NCBI RefSeq assembly: GCF_013364275.1
Contig: NZ_CP054932.1
Coordinates: 6,076,001 to 6,140,000, forward strand
DNA from: Actinomadura sp. NAK00032
GTDB taxonomy: Bacteria > Actinomycetota > Actinomycetes > Streptosporangiales > Streptosporangiaceae
Direction of reading: 5' to 3'
DNA length: 64,000 nucleotides
Shown: positions 57,669 to 64,000 of the stretch, piece after piece
Layout: each line of letters opens with the position of its first letter
Position numbering within the stretch: position 1 is the first letter of the stretch
Position numbers and translations under genes: made by a program
The notes under the pieces: model-generated
Databases searched by the model: none
Seen by the model: only the letters and a program-made list of their open reading frames with translations
What the model was told of the DNA's origin: nothing

Positions 57669-58796
57669 TCACGTCAGCGCCTCCTTGCGGCGGCAGGCCT
57701 CGAACGCCTCGTGCAGCAGGTCGCGCTCGGCGGGCGTCGCGGGGCCGTCGGTGACCTCGGCGACGAAGTCGCGGGCGACGTCGAGCTCGGAGCGCTCGCG
57801 GACGCGCTCGGACCAGGTGCGGGCGGTGCCCTCCCCGCCGCCCGCGGGCTCGAAGCCGAGGACGAGCGCGTGCGGGAAGCGGCGGCGCAGCCGCTCCATC
57901 GCGGCGGACGGGCGGCGCGGGTCGGTCAGCGTGATCTGCAGCCAGCGGTCTTCGAACGCGTCGTAGGAGGGGTCGGCGAGCAGGTCGTCGAGCCGGCCGC
58001 GCAGCCGCGCGAGGCGGCGCGGGACCGGCGCCTCCACGAACTCCCCGGCCACCCCGCCCTCGGTGACGTCGAGCAGCCAGGAGCCCTTGACGTGCCTCTC
58101 CTCGGAGAAGGAGTACGCGAGCGGCGACCCCGAGTACCGGACGCGGTCGGTGATGCGCCAGGCGCCGTGCAGGTGGCCGAGCGCCGCGTAGTCGACGCCG
58201 TCGAACACCGACGCCGACACCTGCGAGGATCCGCCGACGGAGATGTCGCGCTCACTCTCGCTGGACTCGCCGCCCGTCACGAACGCGTGCGCCAGCACGA
58301 CCGAGCGCTCGCGGCGGCCCGCCGCGTCGGCGCGGACGCGGCGCATGGCCTCGGTCAGCGCGGCGGCGTGGCTGCGCTCGTCCAGCTCCCAGGGGTGGCG
58401 GACGAGTTCGGGCTCCAGGTACGGGATGCCGTAGACGGCGGCGTCGCCGATGAGGACGGGCTCGCCCACGGCGGCGAAGTCGGTGCGGACGTGCACGCCC
58501 GCGGCGTCGATCAGCGCGGACCCGAAACCGAGCCGGCGCGCGGAGTCGTGGTTGCCGGCGATGAGCACCACCCGGGCGTGCTCGGCGAGCCGCACCAGCG
58601 CCTCGTCGCACAGCTTCACGGCGTCGACGGCGGGCAGCGCCCGGTCGTAGACGTCGCCCGAGACCAGCACGCAGTCGACGTCCTCCGCCGCGGCGGTCTC
58701 GACCAGGTGGTCGACGAACGCGGCCTGCGCGGCCAGCAGGTCCTCCCGGTGGAACGATCTGCCGAGATGCCAGTCGGAGGTGTGCAGGATTCGCAT
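57669..58796 (-). CDS. sbcD: SbcD, nuclease subunit of the SbcCD complex
   Basis: A 375-aa Mre11-family phosphoesterase. The metal-binding motifs are DWHLGR (D8, H10), GDVYD (47-51), GNHD (81-84), VVLAHAFVTGG and GHLHGAW. It cleaves DNA with Mn2+, driven by SbcC. The start is ATG at 58796, right before the phosphoesterase fold; a -10-like TATGGT (complement of 58806-58811) lies nine bases upstream, and upstream codons would add only a Cys/Gly-rich stretch. It forms an operon with sbcC. Confidence 0.95.
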   Translation of the reverse strand: MRILHTSDWHLGRSFHREDLLAAQAAFVDHLVETAAAEDVDCVLVSGDVYDRALPAVDAVKLCDEALVRLAEHARVVLIAGNHDSARRLGFGSALIDAAGVHVRTDFAAVGEPVLIGDAAVYGIPYLEPELVRHPWELDERSHAAALTEAMRRVRADAAGRRERSVVLAHAFVTGGESSESERDISVGGSSQVSASVFDGVDYAALGHLHGAWRITDRVRYSGSPLAYSFSEERHVKGSWLLDVTEGGVAGEFVEAPVPRRLARLRGRLDDLLADPSYDAFEDRWLQITLTDPRRPSAAMERLRRRFPHALVLGFEPAGGGEGTARTWSERVRERSELDVARDFVAEVTDGPATPAERDLLHEAFEACRRKEALT

Positions 58797-58891
58797 GTCG
58801 CAGCAACCATAGGCACCCCCTCCGACACATCCGGCGCAGAAACGCCGAGCCACCCCAAAGGATCTTGGAATGCCGCAGGCCGCGGCTCCCG

Positions 58892-58897
58892 TAGTGT
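58892..58897 (+). promoter_or_regulatory. leaderless -10 box TAGTGT for the RibD-like pair
   Basis: TAGTGT ends six bases before the GTG start at 58904, predicting a leaderless transcript. Confidence 0.5.
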
Positions 58898-58903
58898 GGC
58901 GGC

Positions 58904-59590
58904 GTGAGTGATCGTCCCTACGTGCTGCTGAGCTGCGCCATGTCCGCGGACGGCTATATCGACGACGCGACGCCGGAGCGGCTGCGGCTGTCCAGCCCGG
59001 CCGACTTCGACCGGGTCGACGCGGTGCGCGCGGACTGCGACGCCATCCTGGTCGGCGCCGGGACCGTGCGGGCCGACGACCCGAAGCTGCTGATCCGCTC
59101 CGCCGCGCGCCGGGAGCGGCGCGTCGCGCGCGGGCTGCCCGCCGACCCGGTGAAGGTGACGCTGACCTGGAGCGGCGACCTGGATCCCGGCGCCCGGTTC
59201 TTCACGACGGGCGAGTCGCCGAAGCTCGTGTACGCCCCGCCGGCCGCGGCCGGGGAGCTGGCGCCGCGGCTGGCGGGGCTGGCCGAGGTCGTCCCCGCCG
59301 GCGACCCGCTCGACCTGCCGGCGGTGCTCGCCGACCTCGCGGGGCGGGGCGTCCGGCGGCTCATGGTCGAGGGCGGCGGCGGGGTGCACACGCTGTTCCT
59401 CACCGCCGACGCCGTGGACGAGCTGCAGCTGGTCGTCGCGCCGTTCTTCATCGGCGACCCGGCCGCGCCGCGCTTCGTCCGCTCCGGGGTGTTCCCGCAG
59501 TCGCCGGAGCGTCCGATGCGGCTGGCGGAGGTCACCCGGATCGGCGACCTGGCCCTGCTGCGCTACCGGGCCGGAGGCCCGCGTGGATGA
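58904..59590 (+). CDS. RibD C-terminal-type pyrimidine reductase
   Basis: A 228-aa reductase of the DHFR-like RibD_C fold: PYVLLSCAMSADGYID, DAILVGAGTVRADDPKLLIR, KVTLTWSGDLDPGARFF and RRLMVEGGGGVHTLFL. The segment GAGTVRADDP and the EGG loop bind NADPH. It would reduce the ribosylamino-pyrimidine of riboflavin synthesis or a related compound. No N-terminal deaminase is attached; a separate deaminase is encoded immediately downstream, overlapping by eight bases. The start is GTG at 58904. Confidence 0.88.
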   Translation: MSDRPYVLLSCAMSADGYIDDATPERLRLSSPADFDRVDAVRADCDAILVGAGTVRADDPKLLIRSAARRERRVARGLPADPVKVTLTWSGDLDPGARFFTTGESPKLVYAPPAAAGELAPRLAGLAEVVPAGDPLDLPAVLADLAGRGVRRLMVEGGGGVHTLFLTADAVDELQLVVAPFFIGDPAAPRFVRSGVFPQSPERPMRLAEVTRIGDLALLRYRAGGPRG

Positions 59591-60020
59591 GCACGCCTGG
59601 CTGGCGCTGGCCTGCGACCTGGCCGCGCTGTGCCCGCCGTCCGAGACGGCGTTCTCCGTCGGCGCGGTCATCGTCGGCGCGGACGGCCGGGAGCTGGCGC
59701 GCGGGTTCTCCCGCGAGCGGGACCCGCACGACCACGCCGAGGAGGCCGCGCTCGCCAAGACGCCCGGCCGGCTGGACGGGGCGACCGTCTACAGCTCGCT
59801 CGAACCGTGCGGGCACCGCGCGTCCCGGCCCCGCCCCTGCGCCGAGCTGATCATCGCCTCGGGCGCGGCGCGGGTCGTGTTCGCCTGGCGCGAGCCGCAG
59901 CTGTTCGCCGCCGGGACGGGCGCGGAGCTGCTGGAGGCGGCGGGCGTCGCGGTGGTCGAGCTGCCCGGCCTCGCCGCGCGCGCCCGCGAACCCAACCGGC
60001 ATCTCCTGGACGGCGAGTGA
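59583..60020 (+). CDS. zinc cytidine-deaminase-fold protein (RibD N-terminal type)
   Basis: A 145-aa deaminase. HAEEAAL has the zinc His H51 and catalytic E53, and EPCGHRASRPRPCAE gives C76 and C86; the GH(x)S/T-rich spacer of RibD (PCxHxGRTPPC) is recognisable. It deaminates a pyrimidine. It overlaps the reductase gene by eight bases, in the reverse of the usual RibD order (deaminase first, reductase second), so the two enzymes are probably made together as a split RibD. Confidence 0.87.
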   Translation: MDEHAWLALACDLAALCPPSETAFSVGAVIVGADGRELARGFSRERDPHDHAEEAALAKTPGRLDGATVYSSLEPCGHRASRPRPCAELIIASGAARVVFAWREPQLFAAGTGAELLEAAGVAVVELPGLAARAREPNRHLLDGE

Positions 60021-60129
60021 GACGCGAGTCTCATTGCTCTTGCCAACGCCCGGGGACCTCATGCGATGCTGTGCCCAAGCAAGCATTCGGTTACCCGAAC
60101 TCGCCCGTCGGGCAGGGAGGCACAGCACC

Positions 60130-61572
60130 ATGCGCGAGCACGATCGGCTGTTCATCGGCGGCGAGTGGGCCGCCCCGGCCGGCACCGCCACGATCGACGT
60201 CATCTCCCCGCACACCGAGGAGGTCATCGGGCGGGTGCCCGAGGGCACCGAGGGCGACATCGACGCGGCGGTGGCGGCGGCACGGCGCGCCTTCGACGAG
60301 GGCCCCTGGCCGCGGATGACGCCCGCCGAGCGCGCCGAGATCGTCGGCCGGCTGTCGGCGATCTACGCCGAGCGGCAGCAGCAGATGGCCGACCTCTGCA
60401 CCGCCCAGATGGGCTCGCCGATCATGTTCTCGGTGTTCGGCCAGGCCGCCATCCCGCAGATGGTCCTGCAGTACTACGTGGACCTCGCCGCCACCTACAC
60501 CTGGGAGGAGGAGCGGCAGGGCATGCTCGGGCCGGTCACGGTCACCCAGGAGCCGGTCGGCGTGGTCGCGGCGATCGTGCCGTGGAACGTCCCGCAGTTC
60601 ACGCTGATGCTCAAGCTCGCGCCCGCGCTGATCGCCGGGTGCACGGTGGTGGCGAAGCCGTCCCCGGAGACGCCGCTCGACGGCTACCTGCTCGCCGAGT
60701 GGATCAAGGAGGCGGGCATCCCGGACGGCGTGGTGAACATCGTCCCGGCCGGGCGCGAGGTCGGCGCCTACCTGGTCGCCCACCCCGACGTCGACAAGGT
60801 CTCCTTCACCGGCTCCACCGCCGCCGGGCGCAAGATCGGTGCGGTGTGCGGCGAGCAGCTCAAGCGCTGCACCCTCGAACTCGGCGGCAAGTCCGCCGCG
60901 ATCGTGCTGGACGACGCCGACCTCGCCGCCACCGTCGAGGGCTTCAAGCTGGCCTCGCTGATGAACAACGGCGAGGCGTGCGCCGCGCAGACCCGCATCC
61001 TCGCGTCCCGCCGCCGCTACGACGAGGTCGCCGACGCGCTCGCGACCATGGTCGGCGGGCTCGCCGTCGGCGACCCCGCCGACTACGGCACCGAGATCGG
61101 GCCGCTGGTCGCCAAGCGGCAGCAGGAGCGGGTGGAGAACTACATCCGGATCGGCCAGGACGAGGGCGCCAAGCTGATCACCGGCGGGCTGAACCGGCCG
61201 CACGACCGGGGCTGGTACGTCGCCCCGACCGTGTTCGGCGACGTCGGCAACGACATGCGCATCGCCCGCGAGGAGATCTTCGGGCCGGTGCTCGTCCTCA
61301 TCCCCTACGAGGACGAGGACGACGCCGTCCGCATCGCCAACGACAGCGACTACGGCCTCGGCGGCTCGGTCTGGACGTCCGACGTCGGCCACGGCGTCGA
61401 GGTCGCCCGCCGCATCCGCACCGGCAGCTGCGGCGTCAACATGTACACCCTCGACCCGAACACCCCGTTCGGCGGGTACAAGAACAGCGGCATGGGCCGC
61501 GAGCTGGGCCCGGAGGGGCTGCACGCCTACCTGGAGCACAAGTCCATCCCGCACCCCGCCCCGTCCGCCTGA
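60130..61572 (+). CDS. NAD(P)-dependent aldehyde dehydrogenase
   Basis: A 480-aa ALDH-superfamily enzyme. VAAIVPWNVPQF and AKPSPETPL bind the cofactor, FTGSTAAGRKIG follows, and the catalytic E250 (ELGGKS) and C284 (NNGEACAAQ) are intact, as is EEIFGPVLVLIPY. It oxidises an aldehyde to an acid; the substrate is unknown. GGGAGG (60115-60120) lies nine bases before the ATG at 60130; the frame extends upstream to 60034 but without a ribosome-binding site. A small inverted repeat TTCGG-TTAC-CCGAA (60089-60102) precedes it. Confidence 0.93.
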   Translation: MREHDRLFIGGEWAAPAGTATIDVISPHTEEVIGRVPEGTEGDIDAAVAAARRAFDEGPWPRMTPAERAEIVGRLSAIYAERQQQMADLCTAQMGSPIMFSVFGQAAIPQMVLQYYVDLAATYTWEEERQGMLGPVTVTQEPVGVVAAIVPWNVPQFTLMLKLAPALIAGCTVVAKPSPETPLDGYLLAEWIKEAGIPDGVVNIVPAGREVGAYLVAHPDVDKVSFTGSTAAGRKIGAVCGEQLKRCTLELGGKSAAIVLDDADLAATVEGFKLASLMNNGEACAAQTRILASRRRYDEVADALATMVGGLAVGDPADYGTEIGPLVAKRQQERVENYIRIGQDEGAKLITGGLNRPHDRGWYVAPTVFGDVGNDMRIAREEIFGPVLVLIPYEDEDDAVRIANDSDYGLGGSVWTSDVGHGVEVARRIRTGSCGVNMYTLDPNTPFGGYKNSGMGRELGPEGLHAYLEHKSIPHPAPSA

Positions 61573-61580
61573 CGCGCGCC

Positions 61581-61610
61581 GGAGGCCCCGGTCAGGTGAT
61601 CGGGGCCTCC
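61581..61610. terminator. bidirectional terminator overlapping the phosphatase 3' end
   Basis: A perfect 10-bp stem (GGAGGCCCCG / CGGGGCCTCC) with a ten-base loop (61591-61600) that contains the phosphatase stop codon. It sits between convergent genes. Confidence 0.8.
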
Positions 61611-62643
61611 CAGGCCGCCCGCCACGTCGCCGGCCCGACGATCCCGTCCACGGCCAGGCCCTTCTCGGCCTGGAACGACCGGCAGACCGACTCCGACCTC
61701 GGCCCGTACGCGCCGTCCGCCGCGATGCGCCAGCCGCGGTTCCAGGATCCGGGGTTGAAGTACAGGCCGCCGACGCCCTCGAAACCGGTCTGGCCGAGGG
61801 CCGCGCCCACCAGCTGGACGGAGCCGTTCGGGCTGTGCGAGCCGTCGTCGGCGGCGAGGGTGTGCATGTCGGCCGACAGCCACACCATCCGGCCGGCCAG
61901 TCCGGGGATGCCCGCGATGTAGGTCTTGTCCGACCCGTCCGGCAGCGCCGGGTCGCTGCGAAGCGTCCGGGTGTCCAGCTGGACGAAGCGGTAGCGGCCG
62001 ATCCGCCACGTGCAGTAGAGGCCGGTGGCCGGCAGCGGGTAGGTGGCCGGGTACTCACGGGCGTAGCGGTGGGCCACGGCCGCGTTCGCGGAACCCGACC
62101 ACGAGCCGTTACCGCAGAAGTCGTGCTGGTCGTAGGTGTAGAGGGTCGGGCACTCGCGGACAAAGCGGGAGAAGCGGGGCTGCGCCGGGGATGTGTGCCA
62201 CAGGTACCGGGTGACCTCCTCCGGCTGCGGGTCGTCGTAGCCGAGGTCGCCCAGGAACAGCCCGAACATCGGGTCGCGGGCGAGGATCGCGTCGTAGACC
62301 GGGTGGTCGGGGTTCGTGCGGCGGTCGCCGCCGAACCAGAACCGGAACCCCGCCTCCTCTCCGTCCGGTGGCGGGGTGGTGACGCGGCCGCGGGCGAGCG
62401 GGTCGGTCAGCAGGATGCCGTCCGCCTCCAGGCCGTAGTGGTAGGTCGTGGCGGGTGCCAGGCCGGTGACCGGGTGCTTGGCAAGGCCCTCGGGGTGGGG
62501 ACGACCGGTGCTGAGTGGACGGGCGCGGTGAGGTCCAGGGACGCCGAGACGGCCCAGCGGAGCGAGGCGACGTCCGACGTGCGGGTGGACAGGCGCATCG
62601 AGGTCGGCGTGGGCGCGGCCACCCACGCGTGATGGACGCTCAT
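61592..62643 (-). pseudogene. PhoD-like phosphatase with C-terminal peptidoglycan-binding domain, frameshifted
   Basis: From the ATG at 62643 the protein begins MSVHHAWVAAPTPTSMRLS, with RTSDVASLRWAVSASLDLTAPVHSAP as an FN3-like PhoD_N domain. After VVPTP the frame breaks; it resumes in the next frame as EGLAKHPVTGLAPATTYHYG, the normal continuation. One added base at about 62489-62496 (beside a four-G run) restores it. The metallophosphatase core follows: FWFGGDRRTN, LFLGDLGYDD, YDQHDFCGNG and LSADMHTLAADDG. The stretch between DTRTLRSDP and the ADMHTL block looks shorter than usual. The end (GPRSESVCRSFQAEKGLAVD) is a peptidoglycan-binding repeat. The stop is at 61592. Confidence 0.72.
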
Positions 62644-62780
62644 CGCGGTTTGAGGGCCACGAGGAGCCCGCTGCCGTTGTCGGGGCCGGACGGGGCGCCC
62701 TGGCCGTCGAAATAGGCGGCGGACTCGTCCCCGGTGCTCCCCGCGGCGGCTTCGATTCCACGTTGGGCGCGCGGGGGCCG

Positions 62781-62786
62781 TACCGT
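62781..62786 (+). promoter_or_regulatory. leaderless -10 box TACCGT for the right-edge gene
   Basis: TACCGT ends eight bases before the GTG start at 62795, so a leaderless transcript is likely. Confidence 0.4.
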
Positions 62787-62794
62787 AGTTCGCC

Positions 62795-64000
62795 GTGTCC
62801 CCCACCTCCGAGAACGCGGCGGCCAGCCTGGACGACGTCCTGGTCGGCGAGGCCGTGCTGGGCGTGTACCGGCAGATGTTCGCGGCGCTGGCCCGCGACA
62901 GCGGCGCGGTCGTCGACGACCCGGAGCTGGTCGACGTCGCCGAGACGCTGCTCGCCGCGTTCGCCGACGCGGGCGAGGACGGGCTGAGCCGCGAGCAGAT
63001 GCGGTACGTGTGCCGCCGCTACCCGCCGGAGGTGTTCGAGAACCGGCTGCGGGTGCTGAAGGGGCTCGGGGCGGTCCGGGAGGTGTTCCCGAAGCCGAAC
63101 CAGCTGCGCTACCGGGCGTCGTTCACCAGCGTGGTCGGGCTGATGTTCGTCCGCCGCATGATGCTGGACGGCGGGCAGAGCGAGATGCACCGGCTGCTCG
63201 CGCTGGAGCAGCTCAACGTGGCCGACCCCCGGATGACGCCCGAGCAGGCGCGGGACGGCGCGGACGGGCTCTCGCGCGCGTTCCGGCTGTGGAGCGTCGA
63301 GCTGGTGACCCTCACCAACGGCACGATCGAGGAACTGCGCGAGCAGGCGCCGAAGCTGTGGGGCACCGAGGAGATCCTGCTGCGCGCCGAGCGGCTGCAC
63401 GGCGCGATCCTGCGGCGGTGGCCGCAGCTCGACCGCACGTGCACCGACCTGCGCGCCGCCATCTACGCCTACGGCGACGCGTCCCGCCGCGCCGCCGCGC
63501 GCCTGTCGGACTCGGCGGGCACCACCCGCAACCTCACCCTGCTGCCGCCGGAGACGTGGCGGACGTTCACGCGCACGGCGTCCCGGGAGGAGCTCGCCGC
63601 CGTCCTGGACGGGTTCGTGTTCGACGCCCCGGCGCCCTGGCACGAGCCGGCCGCGGTGGTGGCGGCCGTGGAGGACGGCCCGCGCGCCGCGCCGCCGCGC
63701 CCGGCGCCGCCCCGCCCGTCCGTGCCCGACTCGGGGCTGTCGGGCGACACCGGCGCGGACACCGAGGCGGTGGAGCGGCTCCGCGACGTCGCCGAGCAGA
63801 TCCTGCGCGGCCGGGACCGGGTCGCGGTCGAGGACGTCCTCGACCGCGACTGGGCGGCGGCCCGCCGCATGCTCGCCGACCTGGCCGCCGCGCACCAGCA
63901 TCCCGAGCTGCCCTACCGGCTCGCCTGGTCGGACGGCCTGGCCGCGCGTCCCGACGGCTCGCCGACCTGGGTGTCGCCGGGCTGGTTCGAAAGGACGGGC
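62795..64000 (+). CDS. unrecognised protein with wHTH-like segment, cut at the right edge
   Basis: At least 402 codons are open from the GTG at 62795 to the window end. The protein is acidic and helical: SLDDVLVGEAVLGVYRQMFA, LSREQMRYVCRRYPPEVFENRLRVLKGLGAV and YRASFTSVVGLMFVRRMM. The segment around residues 68-105 looks like a winged-helix unit. A Pro-rich linker (PPRPAPPRPSVPDSG) separates a second helical region with RDRVAVEDVLDRDWAAARRMLADL. No membrane helix or catalytic motif is visible. Helical proteins with wHTH units occur in SMC-partner (kleisin-like) systems, but I do not recognise a family, and the 3' end and neighbours are missing. Confidence 0.6.
   Translation, partial: MSPTSENAAASLDDVLVGEAVLGVYRQMFAALARDSGAVVDDPELVDVAETLLAAFADAGEDGLSREQMRYVCRRYPPEVFENRLRVLKGLGAVREVFPKPNQLRYRASFTSVVGLMFVRRMMLDGGQSEMHRLLALEQLNVADPRMTPEQARDGADGLSRAFRLWSVELVTLTNGTIEELREQAPKLWGTEEILLRAERLHGAILRRWPQLDRTCTDLRAAIYAYGDASRRAAARLSDSAGTTRNLTLLPPETWRTFTRTASREELAAVLDGFVFDAPAPWHEPAAVVAAVEDGPRAAPPRPAPPRPSVPDSGLSGDTGADTEAVERLRDVAEQILRGRDRVAVEDVLDRDWAAARRMLADLAAAHQHPELPYRLAWSDGLAARPDGSPTWVSPGWFERTG

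Noticed and set aside
60089..60102. TTCGG-TTAC-CCGAA repeat upstream of the aldehyde dehydrogenase as an operator
   Set aside because: Five-base arms are too short to support without a regulator nearby; mentioned only in the gene entry.
62644..62794. Minus-strand open frame ending DESAAYFDGQGAPSGPDNGSG ... with its stop overlapping the phosphatase start (ATGA)
   Set aside because: It looks like the end of a protein, but no start codon is available before it runs into the opposing gene at 62795. It may be a gene remnant; too little remains to annotate.
1..64000. tRNA, rRNA, CRISPR, insertion sequence or prophage
   Set aside because: No cloverleaf-like sequence, repeat-spacer array, transposase or integrase was recognised on either strand. 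I could not run a covariance search, so a missed tRNA is possible but unlikely since nearly all sequence is coding.

Overview
The window is very G+C-rich by eye, with third codon positions almost always G or C, many GTG and some TTG starts, and many genes that abut or overlap by 1-4 bases (ATGA, GTGA, TTGA). Together with TANNNT -10 boxes placed 6-8 bases before start codons (leaderless transcripts), DUF6777 and DUF5691 proteins, and cellulases with CBM2 domains under a CelR/CebR-type operator, this points to a filamentous actinobacterium. The Thermomonosporaceae/Streptosporangiales (an Actinomadura-like genome) is my best guess, not a proof. I saw no rRNA, tRNA, CRISPR array, transposase or prophage. 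No gene-free stretch exceeds 300 bases; the longest is 5328-5604.

Layout. 1-2.5 kb: a TetR repressor (cut at the left edge) divergent from an MFS exporter coupled to a cupin gene. 2.5-5.3 kb: a CaiB-type CoA transferase/racemase and a membrane protein with a sigma-region-4-like N-terminus. 5.6-9.2 kb: a membrane Ser/Thr kinase convergent with a membrane-anchored propeller/FN3 protein, separated by a perfect 48-bp palindrome. 9.3-11.1 kb: a threonine-dehydratase-like enzyme, a 65-aa membrane protein and a permuted-papain hydrolase, with a 19-bp divergent promoter region. 11.1-15.4 kb: a MoxR-DUF58-transglutaminase-like operon in which the transglutaminase has lost its whole catalytic triad.

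16.3-23.9 kb is the most intriguing block: a tightly coupled operon SWIM zinc finger - DUF5691 - MoxR-type AAA+ - DUF5682 - VWA (MIDAS). Its families match E. coli YehQ, YehL, YehM and YehP. A second locus at 38.2-43.0 kb carries two complete DUF4132 proteins (YehI family), a short frameshifted relative and a 130-aa partner. The two loci look like a split version of one uncharacterised AAA+/VWA system.

24-28 kb: a frameshifted Ser/Thr kinase divergent from a DUF6777 lipoprotein, then an ArsR-type zinc sensor coupled to a CDF exporter. 28.1-32.8 kb: a secreted cellulase operon GH12-GH5-GH44, each with CBM2, behind a consensus -35 element and a perfect TGGGAGCGCTCCCA operator. 32.9-38.3 kb: amidohydrolase, an esterase-fold protein lacking its nucleophile, lipid kinase, PadR regulator, aldo-keto reductase and a LuxR-HTH regulator.

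43.1-48.5 kb: Baeyer-Villiger-type monooxygenase plus SDR, a DMT-family membrane protein, a trypsin-like protease, a sugar-nucleotide epimerase and a GroES-like protein. 48.5-54.6 kb: a SufR/COG2345-type regulator facing a copper operon (two-domain multicopper oxidase, membrane three-cupredoxin nitrite-reductase-like protein, small membrane protein), then an SMP-30-like secreted protein divergent from a MarR regulator, and a bacterial PH-domain protein. 54.6-64 kb: sbcC/sbcD, a split RibD-like pair, an aldehyde dehydrogenase, a frameshifted PhoD-like phosphatase with a peptidoglycan-binding tail, and an unrecognised gene cut at the right edge. Three genes carry single-base shifts at short G/C runs, so sequence errors should be excluded before calling them broken.
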